DNA of 64,000 bases from an uncultured Bacteroidales bacterium (GTDB lineage Bacteria; Bacteroidota; Bacteroidia; Bacteroidales; UBA932): the NCBI GenBank assembly GCA_934725575.1, contig CAKVCK010000012.1:1-64000 (forward strand), read 5' to 3'. Below the pieces are notes generated by a model that made no database searches, was not told the origin of the DNA, and saw only the letters and a list, made by a program, of their open reading frames with translations. This document shows, piece by piece, positions 25,500 through 33,528 of this stretch (position 1 is its first letter; each line of letters begins with the position of its first letter). Both the position numbers and the translations under genes were made by a program.

Positions 25500-27485
25500 T
25501 TACTTCTCAGCCTGAATACCAAAGAGTACCACTCTGTAGTCTGAACCTTTGACAGATTTGACAGTGATGGTCACATCCGCCGGCAATGCGTTTCCTCCGT
25601 TAAGAGCCGCTATGTCTATGGTCTTTTTGGACGCGGTCGTGACATCATCTATTGTGTAAGGAGAGTTGCCTGTACACCCTGGATTAGCCTCCAAGCTGAT
25701 TGCATTGCCTATGGCAGTTCCACCCAATTCAGCGGCTACACTTGCGGTCTTGCCTTTCCAAGCCAAACCATAGAAAGAGACTTTCTTTGTGCCGGCAGGA
25801 ATCACGATAGTGGCGGAGCCGATCTTCTTTGTTGTACCAAGTTTTAATACCGAAACATCTTTCGTGCCGTTAATGGTGGCCTTATCTGAATATGCCCCAT
25901 CGCCTAAAGTCCACGTAATATTGCTGGAGAACTCTCCCTCCGCCGGTGTGTCACCTCCTGGGTTGTCACCGCCGCCTTCGCCTTTCTCAAGAACCTTCAC
26001 CTCAGTTGCGATGACGTTAAGAAGATTGGTGCTGGTGTTGAGCGTGTTGAAGTAACCGGTAACCTGAACCTTGTCACCCTCGGCGAATGTTGAATATATG
26101 GCAGTAGGAGCGCTTGACAGGGCTCCCTTAAACTTTGTAGCGCCTTCTACCTCAAAGTTGGTATAGTTGCCGTTCTTCACGACTTTGGCCGTGTAAGTGA
26201 CATATTCAGCGACACTTGAGGTATAGGAATCGAAAGTGGTGGTGATGTCCTTGGCGGTCGGGTACTTCACGGTGTTTCCGGAAGACACGGTTGTGGTCTT
26301 AGGAGAGGTTATCTCCGGCAGACCATAGTAATCTTCCAAAGTGCCTTTGAAGGTAATCTTGTCACCAACCTTGACGGTCGGGGTGGAATTCTGATAGACA
26401 TAAATGCTTGATGTGCCGTCTGTAGCGACATATCCTTTGGTTGTTATGGCACCTACCAGAACTTCCTCGGACTCGACAACGGTGTTAGCTTTCCTGTCAG
26501 CGGTAAGCATCTGGGCGAGAGTCATCCTGGTTCCCGGAACGTCAGGGGTGTCACTGCCGCCGTCAACACTTGTGATGTCCTTGCCGTTGACATTGGTGGC
26601 CACTACCTGATAGTGTGTGCCGCCGCCGACATACCAACCTTTGACTTCGGTCTCTTTATCCAACAATGACTCAAGGTCGCCAGGGTAGTAAGACAGTGAC
26701 AGATCCTTGCTGGTTACATCGCCGACATAGAAGTTGACATATTTACCGTCAGAGCTCTTCTTAGGCACAGCCTTGAACGTCACGAAAGAGACAACGCTGC
26801 TGCTGAAAGAAGTGATGTTGCCCGCGTCGATCGTGGTTGGATCAGGATAGGAGACAGCATTGCCTGAAGAGACTACGGATATGGTCGGTGAGGCGATCTG
26901 CATAAGGCCGTTGTGCTTGCCGGTTGTACCGGAGACATTGACCTTGTCACCTACTTTGGCTCCAGGATTCGCCTTGGCGAACACCAGGATGCTTCCGGTC
27001 GGGTCGGTAATGACGATGCTCTGTGTGGTCACACCCGTCACAAGGACATCCTTGACCTCAACAGCCTTGTTCTCTTCCCCGGCCGCGATCTCTCCGATCA
27101 CGCCTTCAACCTTGCCTGTTCCGGCCTGATTAACGGTCAACGTCTTGGAATCGAATCCGATGGAGAAAGTGACAGAGCCTGTGCGGTTAAACCCAGGGTT
27201 TTCCAGTACCTTAACCTCGACCTTCACCGGATCCGCGGATGCGCTTCCGCTTGTAGGGAGCACAGAGATCCACTTCGCGTCATCATCGGAGATGTTGGTT
27301 GTCCAGTCTCTGGTGGCGGTCACCTCGATGGTGGTCGTTGTCCCAGCCTTCTCAACAGAAATCTCGGATGGATTGAGCGTCAATGAAGGAGCGCCCAAAT
27401 CCTCTTTCTTCTCCTCGCAAGCCACCGTCATAAACGACAGCGCGGCGATGGACAGAATGAAACTCAAAAATCTATTTGCTTTCAT
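25500..27485 (-). CDS. BACON and OB-fold repeat lipoprotein
   Basis: 661 aa from the ATG at 27485 (MKANRFLSFILS...); lipobox SFMTVAC. A BACON-type domain covers about residues 35-120. Three similar segments follow, each with VLVTGVTTQSIVITDPTGSI- or VLVGAITTKGYVATDGTSSI-like strands, VGDKVNVSGT and a TVSSGNxVxYP motif, resembling the nucleic-acid-associated OB folds of Bacteroidota secreted proteins (DUF5689/YhcR type). A Gly-rich linker leads to a C-terminal beta domain. It probably binds ligand at the surface. It is the first gene of the run that continues with two nucleases and a TonB-dependent receptor. Confidence 0.75.
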   Translation of the reverse strand: MKANRFLSFILSIAALSFMTVACEEKKEDLGAPSLTLNPSEISVEKAGTTTTIEVTATRDWTTNISDDDAKWISVLPTSGSASADPVKVEVKVLENPGFNRTGSVTFSIGFDSKTLTVNQAGTGKVEGVIGEIAAGEENKAVEVKDVLVTGVTTQSIVITDPTGSILVFAKANPGAKVGDKVNVSGTTGKHNGLMQIASPTISVVSSGNAVSYPDPTTIDAGNITSFSSSVVSFVTFKAVPKKSSDGKYVNFYVGDVTSKDLSLSYYPGDLESLLDKETEVKGWYVGGGTHYQVVATNVNGKDITSVDGGSDTPDVPGTRMTLAQMLTADRKANTVVESEEVLVGAITTKGYVATDGTSSIYVYQNSTPTVKVGDKITFKGTLEDYYGLPEITSPKTTTVSSGNTVKYPTAKDITTTFDSYTSSVAEYVTYTAKVVKNGNYTNFEVEGATKFKGALSSAPTAIYSTFAEGDKVQVTGYFNTLNTSTNLLNVIATEVKVLEKGEGGGDNPGGDTPAEGEFSSNITWTLGDGAYSDKATINGTKDVSVLKLGTTKKIGSATIVIPAGTKKVSFYGLAWKGKTASVAAELGGTAIGNAISLEANPGCTGNSPYTIDDVTTASKKTIDIAALNGGNALPADVTITVKSVKGSDYRVVLFGIQAEK

Positions 27486-27511
27486 ATCAATGTGTTTAAT
27501 TAATGTTCCAC

Positions 27512-27568
27512 AAAGCAAAATCTTTGCCTGTCAAGCAGTCCGCTAAGTTACGACTAAATATTCAATTA
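27512..27568. repeat. Direct repeat, left copy (flanks the MntA/HepT pair)
   Basis: AAAGCAAAATCTTTGCCTG and AAGTTACGACTAAATATTCA belong to a stretch of about 57 bp repeated at 28165-28209 plus 28448-28460 with about seven differences. The left copy is in the promoter region of the OB-fold lipoprotein gene. Confidence 0.8.
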
Positions 27569-27605
27569 AAAAATATGCTCTTGCCTCAGACAGCAAACCT
27601 TAGGC

Positions 27606-27836
27606 TTAACGTGTCGCGATTATAGCCCGAACATTGGAGATTTTAACGTCAGGATATTCCTTGACCACACGATTAACAGCCTCCCCAATGATGGAAACAT
27701 TTCGTTCTATGGCACGGCGCAGCATTAAATTACGTCCATATTCATCAAATCGCTTGGGGACACTCTCAAAAAACGAATAGATTTCATCTATCGCAGTCTG
27801 AATGTCAAATAGATAGGCCTTAAGATGTCTGTCCAT
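27606..27836 (-). pseudogene. hepT: Truncated HepT-like toxin
   Basis: 76 aa with the helical pattern of HepT/DUF86 proteins (YLFDIQTAIDEIYSFF, MLRRAIERNVSIIGEAVNRV). The family is usually about 110-140 aa and its RNase motif RN-x(4)-H-x-Y lies near the C-terminus. Here the frame stops after NVRAIIATR, exactly where that motif should begin, so the catalytic motif is missing. Its start overlaps the end of the antitoxin gene by 17 bp, the usual arrangement. It is most likely an inactive remnant. Confidence 0.75.
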
Positions 27837-28134
27837 AAATCATTCGTTTTGTCTCGTCAAGCTCTTCCTTGAAATACGGATTCTTGACCGCATTATATTC
27901 AATCAAGTCAACATCTCTGTGCAGAAGGTCCTCCAATGCGAATTTGAAGTCAAAATAGTTGTCGCCATATTCCAACAAAGACAGAGAGTTCCGGTCAAAA
28001 ATAACGGAAAAGTCCACATCACTGTCCTTGTTGAATTTGTCTGTCAACGCAGAACCGAAAACATACAACGTCACAACCTTGTGCTTCTCACACAAGGCAA
28101 CAATCTGAGACATATTCCGTTCAATCAACTTCAT
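27820..28134 (-). CDS. mntA: MntA-like nucleotidyltransferase antitoxin
   Basis: 104 aa from the ATG at 28134. It has the nucleotidyltransferase motif GSALTDKFNKDSDVDF (GS-x(9-10)-D-x-D) near residues 27-42 and a third acidic site in DLLHRDVDLIEY. MntA proteins neutralise HepT toxins by adding AMP to a Tyr of the toxin. All expected residues are present, but the partner gene downstream is truncated. Starts further upstream (28191) run into the repeat and are not needed. Confidence 0.8.
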   Translation of the reverse strand: MKLIERNMSQIVALCEKHKVVTLYVFGSALTDKFNKDSDVDFSVIFDRNSLSLLEYGDNYFDFKFALEDLLHRDVDLIEYNAVKNPYFKEELDETKRMIYGQTS

Positions 28135-28164
28135 ACCGCACAAAGAAACTAAATCCTCACGAAT

Positions 28165-28209
28165 AAAGCAAATTCTTTGCCTGTCAAGCAATCTATTAAG
28201 TTACGACTA
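28165..28209. repeat. Direct repeat, right copy, first part
   Basis: Second copy of the repeat at 27512-27568. It is split at 28209 by the inverted-repeat element and resumes at 28448 with AATATTCAATTA. Confidence 0.8.
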
Positions 28210-28447
28210 AGAAGCTGTTTTGATTTGTTTGTTTGAAGATTAAGAGCAAGCTCTTCCCCTGCTACTCACCTCGGCAATCCGAACAAGTTCGATTGCTCTC
28301 GGTTCGGGCGCCGGGTTGAGAGTGAAAAACTTCAGGTTCGACCGCTTCTTCCAAGGAAGATAGTGGTACTATCTGACTGAAGAAGCGAGAAGAAGATGAG
28401 GATTTTTTCACCTCAAAGAACATTTCAAACAAATCAAAACAGCTTCT
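28210..28447. mobile_element. TA-flanked miniature inverted-repeat element (MITE-like)
   Basis: About 238 bp with perfect terminal inverted repeats (AGAAGCTGTTTTGATTTGTT at the left, its complement at the right). It interrupts the direct repeat, whose unbroken copy at 27512 shows the original site GACTAAATATTC; TA is found at both ends, as with IS630/Tc1-mariner insertions. Inside are nested hairpins, for example AGATAGT-GGT-ACTATCT within CGCTTCTTC/GAAGAAGCG. It has no transposase gene, so it would need one from elsewhere. Confidence 0.8.
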
Positions 28448-28484
28448 AAATATTCAATTATAAAACAGGTGATGTGGTCGAGGC

Positions 28485-28830
28485 TTAGTGTCGTTCCGAA
28501 AACTCGCAGCCGCAGAAGGTTTGGTTGTACATCTCCTATTCCTTTATGAGTGCACCTCGTCGCTCCTGAAGGCCGCCGCGCCGCCAGTTCTGATTCCACC
28601 AAACCACCTTATTGCCAAGACCTTGCGCATCGACCTGTTCGCAGGCCCAACGGCCGGCGACATCGACTTGCCCCAGATCTTTCCAACGTGATGATGCAAG
28701 AGTCGTGGTCAGAAGGGTGTAGCCGTGCGAAGAGGCGTATCGGGCTGCACGAAGAAGGCGGAACTTGAAGCACTCCAGACAGCGAGGGCCGCGCTCAGGC
28801 ATATCGGAGATACGGATTATCGACTCAGAG
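28485..28830 (-). pseudogene. queH: queH C-terminal fragment
   Basis: Reads IRISDMPERGPRCLECFKFRLLRAARYA ... WWNQNWRRGGLQERRGALIKE, then an in-frame TAG where the intact copy (45616-46398) has Trp, then MYNQTFCGCEFS. It corresponds to about the last 140 residues of QueH. The N-terminal part with the HCCCAPC motif is absent. Truncation plus the stop codon make it a pseudogene. Confidence 0.85.
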
Positions 28831-28861
28831 ACCGATGTTGTCGGCTCAGCGGCCTGAGGGG

Positions 28862-29322
28862 AGGCTTCCGTGTTCCTGACCGGCAAGGCCGGAACGGGAA
28901 AGACAACGTTCCTTAAGGAAATCGTGCGACAGACTTCCAAGCGGTTCGCCGTCGTGGCTCCGACAGGAGTGGCGGCCATCAACGCCGGCGAAGCCAAATG
29001 CGGATTCTTCGGCAAGATAGTCATCGCGCCGGACGCACAGAGAACCGAGGCGTTCCAGGAGAACCACAACATACTGCTTTCGGACACGGCCAGGGTCAAC
29101 ACAAAACCTCGTCTGGAAATCTACGCCGATGACGTGAAGTGCTCGCACGGGGCGACGGTCGGGAAACTGAACGAGGACGAGCAGTTCTACATGCGGTCCA
29201 GAGGCATTCCCGAGGATGAGGCCAAAGTGCTGCAGATGATCTCGTTCGTGGCTCCTGTCCTTGAGACCATCCCGGAAGAGGCCACCGACGGAGACCTCAG
29301 CCGCTCCGCTGTCGCAGGACTT
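28862..29322 (+). pseudogene. Chimeric remnant: helicase N-terminus joined to SufD C-terminus
   Basis: Bases about 28862-28988 match the helicase gene at 46783-46911 at roughly 94% by eye (SVFLTGKAGTGKTTFLKEIV ... GVAAINAG). At INAGE the frame passes directly into KCGFFGKIVIAPDAQRTEAF ... LEIYADDVKCSHGATVGKL ... FYMRSRGIPEDEA, the C-terminal beta-helix end of SufD, a scaffold protein of Fe-S cluster assembly. The open frame is 28870-29325. Neither part is complete, so a function is unlikely, although the Walker A motif is intact. Confidence 0.8.
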
Positions 29323-29932
29323 TGATTTGCCGCCAGTCAAGATATTCCTTGAAAAAAAAGCTCCTGTGGGAGCGGGACTCGGCGGAGGTTCTGCGGACGC
29401 GGCTTTCACACTCAAGGCCCTGAACGAGTTATGCGGGCTTGGCCTTGACGACCAAAGGCTTTCCGATTATGCCGCACGGCTTGGCAGCGATTGCGCCTTC
29501 TTCATATTCAATCGTCTTATGATCGGATCAGGACGTGGGGAAGTACTTGAACCTTATGACATTGACCTTTCTGAATATGAGGTCAAGGTGCTGATTCCAG
29601 AAGGGATCTCGGTCTCGACGGCGGAGGCGTATAAGGGAATTGTTCCTCGGGAAGGTCACTTCGACAAGCTCAGTGACCAACCTGGCCACCTTTGCTCATC
29701 AGCCATCGGGGTGACTGAACCGGCCAAGCCTGACACAATAGATGATCTGAAACCCATACTGGCGATGCCGGTTTCCGAATGGAAAGACAAGTTGCTGAAC
29801 GATTTCGAGGCCACCGTCTTCAAGGCTCATCCGGAGTTGGCGGCCATCAAGCAGTCTCTCTACGATTCCGGAGCGGTTTACGCATCCATGTCCGGCTCTG
29901 GTTCCGCACTCTTCGCCCTGTACAAGAAATAG
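29261..29932 (+). pseudogene. ispE: ispE fragment lacking the N-terminus
   Basis: From about 29320 the frame reads QDFDLPPVKIFLEKKAPVGAGLGGGSADAAFTLKALNELCG, the ATP-binding GHMP-kinase motif of 4-diphosphocytidyl-2-C-methylerythritol kinase, and continues to the normal C-terminus (VYASMSGSGSALFALYK). About the first 85 residues, including the substrate-binding start, are missing. A copy of the dispersed 25-bp repeat (29654-29678) encodes HFDKLSDQ in frame. IspE acts in the MEP isoprenoid pathway and is usually essential, so an intact copy should exist elsewhere, unless this is an assembly artefact. Confidence 0.8.
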
Positions 29933-30005
29933 CATCCGAGTACAATCGTGTCTCCATCCGGGGGCAGAAAGGTGGCTTTTGCACCCGAATGCAAGACAAA
30001 CAACG

Positions 30006-30039
30006 AAGTGGCGACAGCTTTATGGAGTTGTCGCCACTT
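30006..30039. terminator. Hairpin terminator between ispE fragment and GH2 gene
   Basis: AAGTGGCGACA and TGTCGCCACTT form an 11-bp stem, followed by GCGTTTTC on the plus strand. It lies between two converging genes and could serve both. Confidence 0.65.
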
Positions 30040-30076
30040 GCGTTTTCAAAAACTTCCCCGATCGGGAACAGCGGAA

Positions 30077-31960
30077 TTACTTGCTGTCAGGGGTCATCGA
30101 GAAGATGGCCTTGATGCGGGACATATCGAATTTCTCGCTGCGATCGTAGCAATATATTCCGTTCTGCTCCTGCTCGACATCGGTCAGCTGGGTGTAGCAG
30201 AAGCCGCAGATGTCATCGGACATCGAAACCACAGCCTTGACCTGAGCCTCAAGCCTCTTGTAGAAATCCTCAATCGAAACCACGCTCTTGCCGTAGCCCC
30301 AAGACTGGGTCGTTGAGTTGACGGTGGTGGCATCCTGGCCTTTGACCCATTTGATGCCGCCGAACTCATCGAGGATGTACGGAATCGAGCCGTCATATTC
30401 ATAGAAAGTGTAAGGCTCGCCGCCGTAGCGGGCAGGGTCGTTGAAACCGATGTTGTTGATCCGGCCCTTGTAGGTTTGAACAGGTCTGGTGAACAGTTTG
30501 CCGTCATTCCAGATTATCTCTTTCAGCTTCTCAGGATCCTGCTCATAGTGATGCTCGGTCCAGATGTCTGTCTTGACCTGGATGCCACCGCTGCAGATGT
30601 TGATCGGACGGGTAGGATCCAACTGCTTTGTCAAGGCATAGATGTCTTCGCTGAAACGCGGGTACTGGACATTGTCCGGCCAGAACTCCTCATTCATCGG
30701 AGTCCAGGTGATTATGGAAGGATAGTTTCTGTCACGCACGACACATTCAGCCCACTCACTCAAGAAGTTACGGGCGGGCTCAACGCCATTGAGCTCGATG
30801 CCCCAGCTCGGGAACTCGGCCCATGTCAGATAGCCAAGCTTGTCGGCCCAATAATGGAAACGCTCCTCGAACACCTTCTGGTGCAGTCTCGCACCGTTGA
30901 ATCCGGCGCTCTTGGAAAGTTCGATGTCGTGCTTCAAAGCCTCGTCTGACGGAGCTGTCCACTGGCTCTGAGGATAATAGCCCTGATCAAGCACAAGTCT
31001 CTGATAGTAAGGAACATTATTCAGGAATATCTTGTTGCCCTCAATGTGAACCTTCCTCATCCCGACATAGGACTTCACCTCATCAATGACCTTCCCATTC
31101 TTATCAAGCACCTGATAGTCAACATCATAAAGGAACGGATTCTCAGGACTCCAGGTTTTGAGTGTCTTGAACGGAATCACGGCCACACTGCTGTTGGTGG
31201 CGGAGACCGTCTTCTGGGCGACAGGCTTTTTCGGCGACTCCGGATCGGTGACAGTGATCCTCAAACCGGCAGCGCCTTCCTTGTAGAACGCAGGACGCAC
31301 AACAAGCTGCTTCTGGTCGATGTCAGTGTTGACCTGCACGTTCTTCAGACCGTTCTCCGCGATGGATTCCATCCACACGGTCTGCCAGATTCCGGTTGTA
31401 CGGATATATTCACAATCGTGGGAGCCCAACATCAGGGATTGTTTTCCGGCAGGCTGGTTCATGCTCCTAAGGTCGCTCTGGGCGTACACTACAAGGTCAT
31501 GCGAAGTGCCAGGGGCAGCGAAATCAGTGATGTCAAACGAGAATGATGACGAGCCTCCGAAATGGCGGCCGACAAATTTACCGTCAATGAAAACCTCTGA
31601 CTGATAATAGACCGCGCCGAAGTTCAGGAATATTCTCTGTCCTTCCCAGGCGGCAGGGACATCCAATGTCCTGTGATACCATATTCCCGTAATGAAATCT
31701 GTGTAGCCGACTCCCGAAAGTTCGCTCTCCGGAGAGAATGGCACGAGAATAGTCCCGTCGAAACCTTTGCTTTCCGAATATCCCTTCTCAAGCCCGACGT
31801 GATTCAAATCGAACCTGTAGGTCCATTCACCGTTCAGGTTGACCCAGTTCTGTCTCTCAAACTGCGGTCTCGGATATTCCGGTCTCGGAATATTCTCTCC
31901 CGCCGCAAGGTTGACGGCCGCTCCGAAAACAAGCAGGGCGGCAATGATGATTTTTTTCAT
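30077..31960 (-). CDS. Glycoside hydrolase family 2 enzyme
   Basis: About 627 aa from the ATG at 31960 (an in-frame ATG at 31972 is possible), with signal peptide MKKIIIAALLVFGAAVNLAA. Order of parts: sugar-binding jelly roll (about 30-200; LNGEWTYRFD, IWYHRTLDVP), Ig-like domain (about 200-310), TIM barrel. The acid/base Glu is in TPMNEEFW (about 422) and the nucleophile Glu in YILDEFGGI (about 530). Known activities of the family are beta-galactosidase, beta-glucuronidase and beta-mannosidase; the exact one cannot be told. It follows the PD40 lipoprotein gene and is the last gene of the polysaccharide locus. Confidence 0.9.
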   Translation of the reverse strand: MKKIIIAALLVFGAAVNLAAGENIPRPEYPRPQFERQNWVNLNGEWTYRFDLNHVGLEKGYSESKGFDGTILVPFSPESELSGVGYTDFITGIWYHRTLDVPAAWEGQRIFLNFGAVYYQSEVFIDGKFVGRHFGGSSSFSFDITDFAAPGTSHDLVVYAQSDLRSMNQPAGKQSLMLGSHDCEYIRTTGIWQTVWMESIAENGLKNVQVNTDIDQKQLVVRPAFYKEGAAGLRITVTDPESPKKPVAQKTVSATNSSVAVIPFKTLKTWSPENPFLYDVDYQVLDKNGKVIDEVKSYVGMRKVHIEGNKIFLNNVPYYQRLVLDQGYYPQSQWTAPSDEALKHDIELSKSAGFNGARLHQKVFEERFHYWADKLGYLTWAEFPSWGIELNGVEPARNFLSEWAECVVRDRNYPSIITWTPMNEEFWPDNVQYPRFSEDIYALTKQLDPTRPINICSGGIQVKTDIWTEHHYEQDPEKLKEIIWNDGKLFTRPVQTYKGRINNIGFNDPARYGGEPYTFYEYDGSIPYILDEFGGIKWVKGQDATTVNSTTQSWGYGKSVVSIEDFYKRLEAQVKAVVSMSDDICGFCYTQLTDVEQEQNGIYCYDRSEKFDMSRIKAIFSMTPDSK

Positions 31961-32061
31961 TGTTTCTTTCATTAATATAAATTAAACACTTTCCCACTAG
32001 ATAATATTTTTCGTAATATTTTCAAAATCCACGGCAATATATTTTCGCTTATTTTTGCCAC

Positions 32062-33525
32062 CTATAAACTGACTGGCGTGCGCCCGGCCGAAAGCAACAA
32101 TTTTCTTGCCTTACCGACATCGAATGGCACCTGCTTCAGCGTAAAATCTGGAGTGTTGTATGAATACGGAAGCTCAAGATAGTATGTTCGCGGATTTCTC
32201 TGTGGAAGAAGGAAAGCTTTATCGAACAGTTTCGTTTCAGGATTGAAGTGAGAGATGTACAGCCTGGTGTACAGACCGTCGTCCCTGCGGCTGCTTACCA
32301 CCGCCCAACGCGAATTTGCGCTCCAATTATGGAAACTTTCAGTGTTTCCGCTGTTTATCCCACCGGCGGGATAATATTCACCGGTCTTCAGGTCATAAAT
32401 CCAAAGATCCGCCTCCGGATGATCTATCAGAAAAGTTCCATAGTCCGCCACCGTGACAAGCAGGTAATTTCCGTCATAGGATGGTTTTACCGACACATGT
32501 GAGCGGTTTGTGCGGGAAGCGGAGACCAATGTGTCAACATGGTCTCCGAACAGCCCTGTCTCTGGATCAAAAGCCAGAGAGCATAGACTGTATTTCATTC
32601 TCATGGCGTCTCTCGGCAATTCTCCGGCATCAGCCACACTGAAAAACAACGTCTTGCCGTCAGCCGAAAAAGCCGGCATCGTCTCAAATTTGTCCTTGAT
32701 GTTGGTTAGCGCCGGTCTAAGGATCTTATGGGTCTCTGGACAATAGACGATCACATCTGAATTCTCGTCATAGACCTCCAGTGTCCTGTCCGCCGAAGAG
32801 TAGAATGACTGTCTTGTCTTGTTGACAGAATAGGCTATGTACCTGCCGGAAGGATGCCAATACGGGTAAACGAAAAAGCCTCCGGTGCTGTCGGTTGCGG
32901 TGTTGAGGCATTCATCCTGATTCTTTATGTGCATCAAGGTGGCTGAATGCTTGCCTCTGACATGAATGCTGAACCAATCCGGATCCGCCCGGTTGGCCGT
33001 GTGGCAGTTCACGCATCCGGATTCGATCATCCTTGAGTCAATCAATGTCCGCTGACGGAAATCCGAAAGTCTTCTCTCGTACAGTCCCATATGGCCAAAG
33101 GATTGGTAGCCAGGAGGAATCATTCTGTAGGTAAGGCCATAGTCAATCGAATCACGGCTTACATTGATGTCAAATGGGACATATCTGATCCATTTACCAT
33201 CCACCTTGGCTGAAACTTCATAATGAAGGCTTTCGCCAGCGGAGGCGGCCAGAACCTTGCGCCACTTCCTTATCGGGAAACGGGCTGTCTTCCCTGCCGA
33301 AGACAAGACCGTTCTTCCATTCCGGTCGAACACGGAAACCTTCATCCTTGTGAATTCCAATCCATCAGCCATTCCAAAATCCAAAGGTGCGATGTTGATC
33401 GGAATCGTGACAGAAGTGTAGTCCGGCCAAATCGGAGGCAACTCGTCCGAGACATAGATGTTCGCGCTGTCACGGCACGACACAATGGCCAACATAGAGA
33501 CCAATGCCAACAATACATTTCTCAT
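32062..33525 (-). CDS. PD40 (TolB-like) lipoprotein with CxxCH haem-type motif
   Basis: 487 aa; lipobox MLAIVSC. Residues about 60-160 form a beta domain, then ESGCVNCHTANRADPD (about 171) provides a haem-type CxxCH, then PD40/propeller repeats (YPYWHPSGRYIAYSVN, PAFSADGKTLFFSV, HNWSANSRWAVVSS). A covalent haem would need a cytochrome c maturation system; this is not shown here. Such proteins are found next to DUF6057 proteins in Bacteroidales sugar-use loci; their job is unknown. It starts 3 bp after the DUF6057 stop. Confidence 0.75.
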   Translation of the reverse strand: MRNVLLALVSMLAIVSCRDSANIYVSDELPPIWPDYTSVTIPINIAPLDFGMADGLEFTRMKVSVFDRNGRTVLSSAGKTARFPIRKWRKVLAASAGESLHYEVSAKVDGKWIRYVPFDINVSRDSIDYGLTYRMIPPGYQSFGHMGLYERRLSDFRQRTLIDSRMIESGCVNCHTANRADPDWFSIHVRGKHSATLMHIKNQDECLNTATDSTGGFFVYPYWHPSGRYIAYSVNKTRQSFYSSADRTLEVYDENSDVIVYCPETHKILRPALTNIKDKFETMPAFSADGKTLFFSVADAGELPRDAMRMKYSLCSLAFDPETGLFGDHVDTLVSASRTNRSHVSVKPSYDGNYLLVTVADYGTFLIDHPEADLWIYDLKTGEYYPAGGINSGNTESFHNWSANSRWAVVSSRRDDGLYTRLYISHFNPETKLFDKAFLLPQRNPRTYYLELPYSYNTPDFTLKQVPFDVGKARKLLLSAGRTPVSL

Positions 33526-33528
33526 ACT

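Noticed and set aside
28210..28447. Complete insertion sequence
   Set aside because: Only 238 bp with inverted ends and no transposase frame; it can only be a miniature element.
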